Below, one piece after another: positions 55,686 to 64,000 of a stretch of DNA of 64,000 nt. Made by a program: the position numbers and the translations under genes. The notes under the pieces are model-generated. The model was not told where the DNA came from, ran no database searches, and saw only the letters and a program-made list of their open reading frames with translations. Origin of the DNA: Pseudomonas rustica (GTDB taxonomy: Bacteria > Pseudomonadota > Gammaproteobacteria > Pseudomonadales > Pseudomonadaceae); the NCBI RefSeq assembly GCF_018336155.1, contig NZ_JAGYHF010000005.1, positions 248,001 through 312,000 of the forward strand, in the 5' to 3' direction. Numbering within the stretch: the first letter of the stretch is position 1; every line of letters begins with the position of its first letter.

Positions 55686-56390
55686 ATGTTGCAACGCTAT
55701 CTGTGGAAACTGCTGCCCAAACCGCAGCGGGCCTTCCTGCTGGGGCGCTTGTCGGTGGTTGATCGGCAGGTCGTGAACAAGTCGATGTCGGCCAGCGTGG
55801 CGTTTCCAAAGGCTTTCCAGCAGCACGCGTGTCTGTTCATTCATGTGCCCAAGTGCGCCGGCAGCAGTGTTTGCGAAGCGATGTTCGATGGCTGGCGCCC
55901 GGGGCATCTGCCGTTGTACTGGTATCAGGAGCAGTTTCCGCAACAGTTCGCCACGGCGTGGAAGTTTGCCTTCGTGCGCGACCCGCTGGAGCGCGCGTAC
56001 TCGGCCTTCGCGTTTCTGCGCGGTAATGAACTGAGTGGCCGCGATCAGGCCGCGCAGCAACTGGTCAGGCAGTACCGGGATTTCGACGATTTTGTCTTGC
56101 GCTGGCTGCATCCCGAGAACATTCCCCGGCAATTGCACTTTGCGGCGCAAACCGATTTTCTCACCGACTCGCTGGGGCATCTGGCGCTGGATTTCATCGG
56201 CTATCAGGAACATCTGCAGCGCGACTTTCAGTTGGTCTGCGAGCAGTTGGGTCTGGCCAGTCAGTTGCCCCACGTCAACAGCTCCCGGCAACGTCAGCCA
56301 ATGCCCGCACGTGAATTTTGCACCGCGCGCACCCGGCGACTGGTGAGACGGGTTTATCAGCGTGACTACGAGTTGCTCGGTTATGAATGA
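55686..56390 (+). CDS. Sulfotransferase family 2-like
   Basis: A 234-residue protein with the two PAPS-binding elements of sulfotransferases. The 5'-phosphosulfate loop is LFIHVPKCAGSSVCEAM (about 50-66), and the 3'-phosphate motif is FAFVRDPLERAYSAF (about 95-109). No membrane helix or signal peptide is clear. Its stop overlaps the start of an APS kinase gene by eight bases, so the activated sulfate donor is made from the same transcript. Location between msbA and hldE suggests LPS core or O-antigen as acceptor; that is inference. The ribosome-binding site is weak. Confidence 0.82.
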   Translation: MLQRYLWKLLPKPQRAFLLGRLSVVDRQVVNKSMSASVAFPKAFQQHACLFIHVPKCAGSSVCEAMFDGWRPGHLPLYWYQEQFPQQFATAWKFAFVRDPLERAYSAFAFLRGNELSGRDQAAQQLVRQYRDFDDFVLRWLHPENIPRQLHFAAQTDFLTDSLGHLALDFIGYQEHLQRDFQLVCEQLGLASQLPHVNSSRQRQPMPAREFCTARTRRLVRRVYQRDYELLGYE

Positions 56391-56994
56391 ATCGCTGTCG
56401 CTGCCGGCGCCAGCGCCGGCCATTCGCCCTTATGGTCTGGCGCTGTCGCATCAGGCCCGCGCCATGATCAAGGGGCAGCGTCCGCGTTGCCTGTGGCTGA
56501 CCGGGTTTTCCGGTGCCGGCAAGTCAACACTGGCCAACGCGCTGGAGTTGTATCTGCATCAGTTTGGCCTGCACACCTTTTTGCTCGATGGCGACAATGT
56601 GCGCAGTGGCCTGTGTCGCGATCTAGGCATGGGCGATGGCTGTCGTCGCGAGAACATTCGGCGCATGGCGGAGGTGGCGCGGCTGATGGTTGATGCCGGG
56701 CTGATCGTGATCGTCGCGGCCATCTCGCCGTTCCGCGCCGAGCGTGAGGCGGCACGCCGACTGTTTGCCCCGGAGGACTTTATCGAGGTGCATGTCAGCA
56801 CCTCGTTGCAGGTCTGTGCGCGGCGCGATCCGAAAGGGTTGTATCAAGCGGTTCGCGAGGGCCGGATCAGCAACTTCACCGGCGTAGACAGTCCCTACGA
56901 GCCCCCGCTGAGTGCGGAATGCCGAATCGACACTGAAGCCCTTGAACTGCCCGAAGCCTGTCAGCAGTTGGCGGGGTTGCTGCTCAAAAAATGA
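56383..56994 (+). CDS. cysC: Adenylylsulfate (APS) kinase
   Basis: Makes PAPS, the sulfate donor, from APS and ATP. It has 203 residues. The P-loop is WLTGFSGAGKSTLANAL (about 36-52). The family stretches FLLDGDNVRSGLCRDLG (about 66-82), GLIVIVAAISPFRAEREAAR (about 106-125) and EVHVSTSLQVCARRDPKGLY follow. A stand-alone CysC rather than a CysNC fusion. I chose the ATG at 56383 overlapping the sulfotransferase stop; an upstream ATG at 56362 is inside it. Confidence 0.93.
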   Translation: MNESLSLPAPAPAIRPYGLALSHQARAMIKGQRPRCLWLTGFSGAGKSTLANALELYLHQFGLHTFLLDGDNVRSGLCRDLGMGDGCRRENIRRMAEVARLMVDAGLIVIVAAISPFRAEREAARRLFAPEDFIEVHVSTSLQVCARRDPKGLYQAVREGRISNFTGVDSPYEPPLSAECRIDTEALELPEACQQLAGLLLKK

Positions 56995-57096
56995 GCAGAA
57001 AACCCACCTGTTTCATCCTGTTGCAGCCTGCGCGCAAGCCGGCGCCAACCCTGTGTTAATATCGCGCCCCTGTTCATTTTGTATGTGGGTTGCTCC

Positions 57097-58518
57097 ATGA
57101 AGTTGTCCATGCCGCGATTCGATCAAGCCCCTGTCTTGGTGGTCGGCGATGTCATGCTCGACCGTTACTGGCATGGTGGTACCTCACGGATTTCCCCTGA
57201 GGCGCCGGTGCCGGTCGTTAAAGTCGAGCAAATCGAAGACCGTCCGGGCGGCGCTGCCAACGTTGCCTTGAACATTGCCGCGCTGGGTGCGCCGGCGTCG
57301 CTGGTCGGTGTGACCGGCGATGATGAAGCCGCCGACAGCCTGAGCAACAGTCTCAAGGGCGCGGGCGTTCGTGCCCTGTTCCAGCGCATCGCGCATCAGC
57401 CGACCATCGTCAAACTGCGGGTCATGAGCCGGCACCAGCAATTGCTGCGTATCGACTTTGAAGAACCGTTTGCCACTGACGCATTAGCCCTGGCCTCGCA
57501 GGTCGAAGACTTGCTCGAAGGCATCAAGGTGCTGGTGCTGTCGGACTACGGCAAAGGCGCGTTGAAAAACCATCAGGTGCTGATCCAGGCCGCGCGTGCC
57601 AAAGGCATTCCGGTGCTGGCCGATCCGAAGGGCAAGGATTTCTCGATCTACCGTGGCGCCAGCCTGATCACGCCGAACCTCAGCGAATTCGAAACCATCG
57701 TCGGCGGTTGCGCCGATGAGCACGAGCTGGTGAGCAAGGGCGCGACCCTGATGCACGACCTCGAGCTCGGCGCGCTGCTGGTGACCCGCGGCGAACACGG
57801 CATGACCCTATTGCGCCCGGATCATCCGGCGCTGCACTTGCCGGCACGTGCCCGTGAAGTGTTCGACGTGACCGGCGCTGGCGATACCGTGATTTCGACG
57901 TTGGCGGCAGCGATCGCGGCGGGCGAAGAATTGCCTCACGCGGTGGCCCTGGCCAACCTGGCCGCCGGCATTGTTGTTGGCAAATTGGGTACGGCGGCGA
58001 TCAGCGCCCCGGAACTGCGTCGCGCAATCCAGCGCGAAGAAGGTTCGGAGCGTGGCGTGCTGGGTCTGGAGCAACTGCTGCTGGCGGTTGACGATGCTCG
58101 CGCGCACAACGAACGCATCGTCTTCACCAATGGCTGCTTCGACATTCTGCATGCCGGCCACGTGACCTATCTGGAACAGGCGCGCGCGCAAGGTGATCGC
58201 CTGATCGTGGCGATCAACGATGACGCCTCTGTCAGCCGTCTGAAAGGCCCGGGCCGTCCGATCAATAGCGTCGACCGTCGTATGGCGGTTCTTGCCGGCC
58301 TCGGCGCGGTGGACTGGGTGATCAGCTTCCCTGAAGGCACGCCGGAAAACCTGCTGCGTGAGGTCAAGCCGGATGTGTTGGTCAAGGGTGGGGATTACGG
58401 CATCGACCAAGTGGTCGGCGCGGATATCGTGACTGCGTATGGCGGCACGGTGAAAGTGCTGGGGCTGGTGGAAAACAGCTCGACCACGGCGATTGTGGAA
58501 AAAATCCGCGGTCATTAA
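57097..58518 (+). CDS. hldE: Bifunctional heptose-7-phosphate kinase / heptose-1-phosphate adenylyltransferase
   Basis: Makes ADP-heptose, the donor for WaaC and WaaF. It has 473 residues: an N-terminal ribokinase-like domain (about 1-318; [15 protein letters not shown] about 50; [17 protein letters not shown] about 258) and a C-terminal nucleotidyltransferase domain (about 340-473; [17 protein letters not shown] about 344). I chose the ATG at 57097 ([12 protein letters not shown]); the ATG at 57079 adds six residues. Clear TTAATAT -10-like box near 57056. Confidence 0.96.
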   Translation: MKLSMPRFDQAPVLVVGDVMLDRYWHGGTSRISPEAPVPVVKVEQIEDRPGGAANVALNIAALGAPASLVGVTGDDEAADSLSNSLKGAGVRALFQRIAHQPTIVKLRVMSRHQQLLRIDFEEPFATDALALASQVEDLLEGIKVLVLSDYGKGALKNHQVLIQAARAKGIPVLADPKGKDFSIYRGASLITPNLSEFETIVGGCADEHELVSKGATLMHDLELGALLVTRGEHGMTLLRPDHPALHLPARAREVFDVTGAGDTVISTLAAAIAAGEELPHAVALANLAAGIVVGKLGTAAISAPELRRAIQREEGSERGVLGLEQLLLAVDDARAHNERIVFTNGCFDILHAGHVTYLEQARAQGDRLIVAINDDASVSRLKGPGRPINSVDRRMAVLAGLGAVDWVISFPEGTPENLLREVKPDVLVKGGDYGIDQVVGADIVTAYGGTVKVLGLVENSSTTAIVEKIRGH

Positions 58519-58521
58519 GGT

Positions 58522-58600
58522 CAAAAGATCGCAGCCTGCGGCAGCTCCTACATTGGAATGTATTCCCCTGTAGGAGCTGCCGCAGGCTGCGATCTTTTGC
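58522..58600. repeat. Second palindromic repeat family, full copy
   Basis: CAAAAGATCGCAGCCTGCGG at 58522 and the inverse CGCAGGCTGCGATCTTTTG ending at 58599. Lies between convergent hldE and the next minus-strand gene, and probably also ends transcription of both. Confidence 0.88.
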
Positions 58601-58602
58601 TT

Positions 58603-59571
58603 TCAGGAATTCACTTTCTTGCGCGGTACGATTTTCTTCAGCAATTGCTTGGCCTTGCCGCGTAATCGCGCGAGGCCAGTCGTCTTCTCCGGTGGCGTCA
58701 GACCTTGTTGACGCAACCAGTCCTTCCAACGAATCCGCTCATCGCGCACCAGCCAGCCCTCCTGGCGGGCGAAGCTTTCCGCCAGATACAAACCGCGAGT
58801 ACTCGCCGGGTACAGTTGATCCTTTTTCAGGGTGTACAACTCGGGCAACGGCTGACCGTCCTGCAACGGCATCAGGTACAAATCGGGCCGCTTGCGATCC
58901 AGCCGCGCCACCAGTTGATCGCCTTCCAGCCGCTCGTCGACATGAAACAGGCTCAAGGATTTCGCTTCCTTGGGCACGTCCAGGCGCAGGTCGTAAATCA
59001 ATTGCAGCGACGCCGTCGGCAAATGCACATAAGCCCGTGGCCGTTCCTGCAATTGCAGATTGGCGCAGCGCACCGGTCGTGCTGAACCCGACAGCGGCGA
59101 CAGGCGAAACGGCAGCGCTTCACGATAATGCAGGGCAGAGGAGTAGGGCGCCGGCAGCCACGTATCGTTGAATCGGCCGCCGAGCCAGCCTTCGGGCGTT
59201 TCCAGCAAACACTCTTCAGCAATTTCCTGAATCGCCGTGTGCAACGGAATGTTCAGTTCGTGCGCTGGCACATAACCGGAAATCAGTTTCAGCACCACGT
59301 CGCCGCGATCCTGCCGACGCTGGCGCACCAGCACCCAGTAATCGCGATTCTGCCAATGCAGGGTCAGGCGCACCGACACACCGAGGTTGGCCAGCTCCAG
59401 CGAAAACCGCTCGGCGTCCGCCACGCTCACCGGTTTGCGCCGTTGCAGGGTCTGGGAAAAATTCAGCGGCATGCCGACGCTCTGATAGGTCAGGCCTTCA
59501 GGCGTGGCTTCGACGAACAGTGGCAGGGTTTTGAAGTTGCTCGGGTTCTTTCTGATGAGCGTGCGCGGCAT
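58603..59571 (-). CDS. Conserved hypothetical protein
   Basis: A 322-residue soluble protein beginning MPRTLIRKNPSNFKTLPLFV. No known motif is visible. Some databases label similar Pseudomonas proteins as metal ABC transporter ATPase, but no Walker A or ABC signature is present. Composition is rich in Leu, Arg and Gln, with a basic tail (LRGKAKQLLKKIVPRKK). Alone on the minus strand, tail to tail with hldE; function unknown. Confidence 0.85.
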   Translation of the reverse strand: MPRTLIRKNPSNFKTLPLFVEATPEGLTYQSVGMPLNFSQTLQRRKPVSVADAERFSLELANLGVSVRLTLHWQNRDYWVLVRQRRQDRGDVVLKLISGYVPAHELNIPLHTAIQEIAEECLLETPEGWLGGRFNDTWLPAPYSSALHYREALPFRLSPLSGSARPVRCANLQLQERPRAYVHLPTASLQLIYDLRLDVPKEAKSLSLFHVDERLEGDQLVARLDRKRPDLYLMPLQDGQPLPELYTLKKDQLYPASTRGLYLAESFARQEGWLVRDERIRWKDWLRQQGLTPPEKTTGLARLRGKAKQLLKKIVPRKKVNS

Positions 59572-59602
59572 GTCGGCTCCTGCTTAATGCCGCGGGGCGG
59601 CG

Positions 59603-60415
59603 TCAGTGACCACGAAGGACCTGGGCTACGGTCGCAACGTTGTGGGCGAGGTGCAGCGGATTGATCGTTCCGACAATAGCACTGGCTACGCCCGGCTGGG
59701 CAAACAACAACTCGAAGCTGGCGCGCACCGGATCGACTCCTGGGCTCAGGCAAACGTGACCGCTGGCCAAGGCCTTTTTCACCAGAATGGCTTTGCCGTG
59801 GGCAGCAGCATAGTCAATGACTGCTTTCTCGCTCTGTTCGTTCAGATTGTAGGTGACCATCGCGCAGTCCCCTTGCTCCAACGCTTTCAAGCCGCCCTCG
59901 ACAGTTTTGCCGGAGAAGCCGAAGCCGCGAATCTTGCCTTCGGCCTTGAGTGCGGCGAGGGTTGCGTAAACTTCTTCGTGCTCAAGGATCGCCATGTCGT
60001 TGCCGTCGGAATGCACCAGAACCAGATCGATAAAATCGGTTTCAAGACGTTGCAGACTGCGTTCAACCGACATGCGTGTATGCGCAGCGCTGAAGTCGTG
60101 GTGCGACAGGCCATCGGCAAATTCTTCACCGACCTTGCTGACAATCACCCAGTCCTGACGCTGATCACGCAGCAGCGGGCCGAGGCGTTCTTCGCTGCGA
60201 CCATAAGCGGGGGCAGTGTCGATCAGGTTGATGCCCAGTTCGCGCGCCTGGCGCAGCAGCATCCGCGCTTCGTCGTCGCCGGGGATCTGAAAACCGTTGG
60301 GGTATTTCACGCCTTGGTCGCGGCCGAGTTTGACCGTGCCCAGACCCAGCGGCGAAACCGTCAGGCCGGTGCTGCCCAGCGGGCGGTGGAAGTCGTGCAG
60401 GCTCGGAAGGCTCAT
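59603..60415 (-). CDS. Aldo/keto reductase
   Basis: A 270-residue NADPH-dependent reductase. The tetrad is visible: DTAPAYGRSEERLG (Asp and Tyr, about 62-75), VIVSKVGEE (Lys, about 90) and DLVLVHSDG (His, about 127). Substrate unknown. Its start overlaps the stop of the upstream FAD oxidoreductase by four bases, so the two are cotranscribed. Confidence 0.9.
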   Translation of the reverse strand: MSLPSLHDFHRPLGSTGLTVSPLGLGTVKLGRDQGVKYPNGFQIPGDDEARMLLRQARELGINLIDTAPAYGRSEERLGPLLRDQRQDWVIVSKVGEEFADGLSHHDFSAAHTRMSVERSLQRLETDFIDLVLVHSDGNDMAILEHEEVYATLAALKAEGKIRGFGFSGKTVEGGLKALEQGDCAMVTYNLNEQSEKAVIDYAAAHGKAILVKKALASGHVCLSPGVDPVRASFELLFAQPGVASAIVGTINPLHLAHNVATVAQVLRGH

Positions 60416-61587
60416 GGCAGCAGTTGCTCCCAGGCAGGAATGCCCATCGGCGGTTTCGGCAGGATCGGCAACGGTTCGCTGGCGTGGGGCTGAATGCCGT
60501 CGCGCTCAAGTGCAGCGATCACGCGATCAGCGAAGTCCGGCGCCAGCGCCAGTTTGGTCGGCCAGCCGACCAGCAGACGACCTTGCTCGGCGAGGAAGGC
60601 GTTGTCCGGGCGGGTCAGCCCGGTTTGCAATGGTTCGGCACGGTCAACGCGCAAGGTCGCCCATTGCGTGGTGCTGAGGTCGATCCACGGCAGCAACTGC
60701 GCGATTTCTTTTTGCGCGGTAGCGATCTGCTCGGCGGGTTCGCGGTGTACGCCTTCGCTTTCAGCGATGTCGCCGCCCATGTACCAGACCCACTGACCGT
60801 CAGCGGCAGGATGGGTGGTCACGGTGATGCGCGGTTTGGTGCCTCCGCCCAGGCAGTGCGCGTACAGCGGCTTCAGGCCGGGGCCTTTGGCGATGATCAT
60901 GTGCAGCGGTCGACGTTGCATGGCCGGTTGGCTCAGGCCGAGGTCTTCAAGCAATTGCGCAGTACCGGCGCCGGCGCTGAGCACGATGCGTTGCGCACGG
61001 ATTTCGCGGCCATCGACTTTCAGGCCAACCAGCACGCCCGCTTCCAGCAGCGGTTCGATGGTTTGCCCGGCGAGCAGACCGTCACCCGCCAGATCAGCGA
61101 GACGCTGCACCAGACTCGGCACGTCTACCACCAGTTCGGCGAGGCGGTAGACCTTGCCCTTGAAGCGTTTGTCTTGCAGGGCCGGCGGCAGTTGCTCGCC
61201 CTTGACCTGATCAACGCGGCCACGCACGGCTTTACTGGCGAAGAAACTGGTGAGGTTGCCGGCGAGGGTGCCGGGCGACCACAGATAGTGAGCTTCGGAG
61301 AGCAGGCGCACGCCGGACAGATCCAGCTCGCCGTCGCCGGCCAGCGCTTCACGCCAGCGGCGCGGCATGTCGGCGATGGCTTCCGAAGCGCCGGTCAGCG
61401 CACCGTGCAGCGCGTATTTGGCGCCGCCATGGATGATGCCCTGGGACTTCACGGTCTGCCCGCCACCGAGGCTGGCGCTTTCCACCAGCACGGTCGAAAA
61501 ACCCTGACGGCGCAGACGCGCGTTCAGCCAGAGGCCGGCGACACCAGCGCCGACAATCAGAACGTCGGTGGAAATAACGGATGGCAT
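60412..61587 (-). CDS. FAD-dependent oxidoreductase (DAO/GlpD-like)
   Basis: A 391-residue flavoprotein. The Rossmann loop is TDVLIVGAGVAGLWLNARLR (about 7-26), followed by GGGQTVKSQGIIHGGAKYAL, the substrate-side pattern of the D-amino-acid/glycerol-3-phosphate oxidase group. It ends where the aldo/keto reductase begins. Substrate unknown. Confidence 0.88.
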   Translation of the reverse strand: MPSVISTDVLIVGAGVAGLWLNARLRRQGFSTVLVESASLGGGQTVKSQGIIHGGAKYALHGALTGASEAIADMPRRWREALAGDGELDLSGVRLLSEAHYLWSPGTLAGNLTSFFASKAVRGRVDQVKGEQLPPALQDKRFKGKVYRLAELVVDVPSLVQRLADLAGDGLLAGQTIEPLLEAGVLVGLKVDGREIRAQRIVLSAGAGTAQLLEDLGLSQPAMQRRPLHMIIAKGPGLKPLYAHCLGGGTKPRITVTTHPAADGQWVWYMGGDIAESEGVHREPAEQIATAQKEIAQLLPWIDLSTTQWATLRVDRAEPLQTGLTRPDNAFLAEQGRLLVGWPTKLALAPDFADRVIAALERDGIQPHASEPLPILPKPPMGIPAWEQLLP

Positions 61588-61678
61588 GCAAAGACCTCAG
61601 GTGTTCAAGACGAGGGCGCAGTATACAGACTCGGCAAAGCGCGGGATTTGTCGATGATCAATGCGACGAATGCAAAAC

Positions 61679-61773
61679 CTGTAGGAGCCAAGCTTGCTCG
61701 CGAAAGCGGTGTGTCTGGGATGAATTTTTTGCCTGACACGACGCCTTCGCGAGCAAGCTCTGCTCCTACAGGG
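61679..61773. repeat. REP doublet, divergent copy
   Basis: CTGTAGGAGCCAAGCTTGCT and its inverse AGCAAGCTCTGCTCCTACAG, spacer about 40 bp. The stem has insertions relative to the other REPs, so it is a decayed copy. Between the oxidoreductase and the SMR gene. Confidence 0.85.
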
Positions 61774-61788
61774 ATAGGTGTTTGCCGA

Positions 61789-62121
61789 TTAGTGGCCGGC
61801 GGTTTTCGAGAACAGCTGGATGACGACGACGCCCAGCACGATCAGCGCCATCCCGAGCATCGCCGGCACATCCAGTTTCTGCCCATAAATAAACAGCGCC
61901 GCGACGCTGACCATCACAATCCCCATCCCCGCCCACACCGCGTAAGCCACGCCGACTGGCACCGTGCGCACCACCAGCGTCAGCATCCAGAACGCGATGC
62001 CGTAACCGACGATGACCAACACCAACGGCAGCGGCGTGCTGAAGCCTTTGACGGCTTTCATCGACACGGTGGCGATCACTTCGGCGCAAATGGCAATGGC
62101 CAGGTAGGCGTAGGCGTTCAT
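61789..62121 (-). CDS. Small multidrug resistance (SMR) transporter
   Basis: A 110-residue protein with four membrane helices and the essential glutamate in the first (MNAYAYLAIAICAEVIAT, E14), as in EmrE. The GMGIVMVSVAALFIYGQKL stretch of helix 3 also fits. EmrE-type pumps export cationic compounds by proton exchange; a guanidinium exporter (Gdx) is less likely. Divergent from a LysR gene that may control it. Confidence 0.9.
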   Translation of the reverse strand: MNAYAYLAIAICAEVIATVSMKAVKGFSTPLPLVLVIVGYGIAFWMLTLVVRTVPVGVAYAVWAGMGIVMVSVAALFIYGQKLDVPAMLGMALIVLGVVVIQLFSKTAGH

Positions 62122-62232
62122 GGTTCAAATCCTCAAGGTGAAACGTTGCTTTACTGAGCCGGCATTCTAGAGATTCCCCAGATGGGGTAAAGTCATTACC
62201 TATCTGTTCTGAAGATGGGTTGGTGAGTCAGC

Positions 62233-63129
62233 ATGCAGTGGAATCTGGAGCAACTTCGGGTGTTTGTCAGCGTCGCCGAGCAACGCTCGTTTTCCGCCGT
62301 GGCGCGGCAGCAGCGTAAGGCGCAGTCGGCGATCAGCAGCGCGATCGTCATGCTCGAAGACGACCTCGGTGTCAGCCTGTTCGAGCGTAGCAGCGGTCGC
62401 CAGCCGACCCTCACCGAAGCGGGGGAGGCGTTGCTCGAAGAGGCGCGGGAAGTGCTGCGCCAGTGCGAGCGCCTCAACGGCCGGGCGATGGCGATGATGC
62501 GCGGTCAGGAAGCGCAGTTGCGCGTGGCGCAGGATGAAGCGATGCCTTATCAGGCATTGGTGGAAAGTTTCGGCGCACTGGCCGAGCAATTCCCCAGCCT
62601 CGAAGTGCAACTGACCAGCGCCGCCCAAGGTGAGGTCGCGCGCAAACTGGAGGAGCGTCGCGCTGACCTCGGCCTGCTGTTCTATCACGACGAAATCCCC
62701 GAAGCGCTGGAGCGCCGAGTCCTTGGCAGCGTCGAAATGGTCACCGTCTGCGGGATCAATCATCCGTTGGCGACGCAGAGCTACGTCACATGTCAGCAGA
62801 TGGCGCAGCATCGGCAACTGTTGATGTCGACCCAAACCAGTGTCTACCCCGGCAACGAACCGGCCAGCCCGCAAGTCTGGCGCGCCGACAGCTTCTACGT
62901 GATGGCCGAATGGCTGGTGCGCGATCTCGGCTGGGCGTGGCTGCCACGCCACGTCGTGCAGTACTCGGCGTATCAAGGTTTGATGGTCGAACTCGACAGC
63001 GAATGGACACCGCCGGCGCTGGTGGTGGAACTGGTCTGGCGCCGTGACGAGCCGCTCGGCCCGGCGGCGCGTTGGCTGGCGGAGCGTTTTGCCGTGCACT
63101 TGCGGGCGATCGGCGACAAAAGTCGATAA
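62233..63129 (+). CDS. LysR-family transcriptional regulator
   Basis: A 298-residue regulator. The winged helix is at the N-terminus (MQWNLEQLRVFVSVAEQRSF; RKAQSAISSAIVMLEDDLGV, about 35-54), with a periplasmic-binding-protein-like effector domain after about residue 90. The start is the ATG at 62233, 111 bases from the divergent SMR gene, which is a plausible target. The effector is unknown. Confidence 0.93.
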   Translation: MQWNLEQLRVFVSVAEQRSFSAVARQQRKAQSAISSAIVMLEDDLGVSLFERSSGRQPTLTEAGEALLEEAREVLRQCERLNGRAMAMMRGQEAQLRVAQDEAMPYQALVESFGALAEQFPSLEVQLTSAAQGEVARKLEERRADLGLLFYHDEIPEALERRVLGSVEMVTVCGINHPLATQSYVTCQQMAQHRQLLMSTQTSVYPGNEPASPQVWRADSFYVMAEWLVRDLGWAWLPRHVVQYSAYQGLMVELDSEWTPPALVVELVWRRDEPLGPAARWLAERFAVHLRAIGDKSR

Positions 63130-63140
63130 ACTCCGCCGCC

Positions 63141-64000
63141 ATGAATAGAACTCTCTACACCGCGCTGTTTTACCTGGGGCTGCCATTGGTGGCGATTCGG
63201 CTGTGGCTGCGGGCGCGCAAGGCGCCGGCATATGCCAAGCGGATTGGCGAACGTTTCTCCTACGGGATGCCAACGCTGCAACCCGGTGGCATCTGGGTGC
63301 ACGCGGTGTCGGTGGGCGAGAGCATTGCCGCTGCGCCGATGATTCGCGCGCTGCTGCAACGTTATCCACAGCTGCCGATCACCGTGACCTGCATGACCCC
63401 GACCGGTTCGGAACGGATTCAGGCGCTGTTCGCCAACGAGCCGCGCATCCAGCATTGCTACCTGCCGTATGACTTGCCGTGTGCGGCGGCGCGCTTTCTT
63501 GATCGCGTGCAACCGAAGCTCGCGGTGATCATGGAAACCGAGTTGTGGCCCAACCACATTCATCAGTGCGCCAAACGCGGGATTCCGGTGGCGTTGGCCA
63601 ACGGACGCTTGTCCGAGCGTTCGGCGCGCGGTTATGGGCGGTTCCGCAAACTGACCGCGCCGATGCTCGCCGAGATGAGTTTTTTCGCCATTCAGACTGA
63701 GGCAGAAGCGCAGCGCTTCCGCGATCTGGGCGCACGTTCGGAAACGGTCGAGGTGACGGGCTCGATCAAATTCGACCTGACCATCGACCCCGCACTGCTG
63801 CAACGCGCCGCCGAATTGCGTGGGCAATGGCAGGCGCTGGAGCGTCCGGTGTGGATCGCCGCCAGCACTCACGAAGGCGAGGACGAAGTGGTGCTTGATG
63901 CCCATCGTCGTTTGCTGGCCAATCACCCGGACGCGTTGCTGATTCTGGTGCCGCGCCATCCTGAGCGTTTCAACTCGGTGTTCGAGCTGTGTCAGCGCGA
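63141..64000 (+). CDS. waaA: 3-deoxy-D-manno-octulosonic acid transferase, 3' end outside window
   Basis: Transfers Kdo from CMP-Kdo to lipid IVA. The 286 codons present begin MNRTLYTALFYLGLPLVAIR, a single N-terminal membrane anchor. Then come GIWVHAVSVGESIAAAP (about 50-66; the catalytic Glu is in this GE), MTPTGSERI, YLPYDLP, ELWPNHIHQC and VTGSIKFDL (about 206). The window ends within the C-terminal domain at LILVPRHPERF and the helix after it. It starts 11 bases after the LysR gene. Confidence 0.95.
   Translation, partial: MNRTLYTALFYLGLPLVAIRLWLRARKAPAYAKRIGERFSYGMPTLQPGGIWVHAVSVGESIAAAPMIRALLQRYPQLPITVTCMTPTGSERIQALFANEPRIQHCYLPYDLPCAAARFLDRVQPKLAVIMETELWPNHIHQCAKRGIPVALANGRLSERSARGYGRFRKLTAPMLAEMSFFAIQTEAEAQRFRDLGARSETVEVTGSIKFDLTIDPALLQRAAELRGQWQALERPVWIAASTHEGEDEVVLDAHRRLLANHPDALLILVPRHPERFNSVFELCQR

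Overview
The window is a chromosomal segment of a fluorescent Pseudomonas, most likely the P. fluorescens group. The evidence is the high-GC codon use, the gene order of the lipopolysaccharide (LPS) core locus (waaF-waaC-waaG-waaP ... msbA-hldE ... waaA, as in P. aeruginosa), the putA/putP and aceEF/glnE arrangements, and many REP palindromes typical of this group. All family assignments were made by reading the sequence; no database search was run.

Layout. 1-4.3 kb: two chemoreceptor genes flanking a small zapB-like/zapA pair. 4.3-12.3 kb: a DmdC-type acyl-CoA dehydrogenase, then proline catabolism, with putA and putP divergent around a control region holding six GTTGCA/TGCAAC sites. 12.6-20.2 kb: an accessory island of type VI secretion (T6SS) cargo. 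It contains a VgrG with a toxin-like C-terminal extension, two related membrane immunity candidates, a vestigial effector tail between them, a DUF4123 adaptor, a DUF3077-type gene behind a strongly structured leader, and an opposing PAAR-Tae4-Tai4 cassette bounded by a truncated DUF3077 copy and a MITE-like repeat. No T6SS structural genes are present. 20.3-26.5 kb: rlmJ, msrA, a GAF/PAS/GGDEF/EAL regulator and a PhoD-like phosphatase. 26.7-34.7 kb: aceEF, divergent from glnE, with two copies of a TGTAGT-N3-ACTACA palindrome between them, then a five-unit REP array.

35.4-64 kb is the LPS core region. Heptosyltransferases (waaF, waaC), a glucosyltransferase (waaG) and a run of kinase-like proteins (waaP, a wapP-like gene, an InaA-like gene and a two-kinase-domain protein) form an overlapping operon. 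After a 0.7 kb gap come a carbamoyltransferase, wapH, a mig-14-like gene, dnpA, ssg and wapR. An opposing acyltransferase / O-antigen-ligase pair follows, in which the ligase is fused to another kinase-like domain. Then come msbA, a sulfotransferase plus APS-kinase pair that suggests sulfation of a surface glycan, hldE, four minus-strand genes (a conserved hypothetical, an aldo/keto reductase, an FAD oxidoreductase, an SMR pump), a LysR regulator and the start of waaA, cut by the window edge.

The most unusual items are the DUF3077 leader, in which one central strand can pair either upstream or with the ribosome-binding site; the fossil effector tail beside a second immunity gene; the APS-kinase/sulfotransferase pair inside the LPS locus; and the ligase-kinase fusion.
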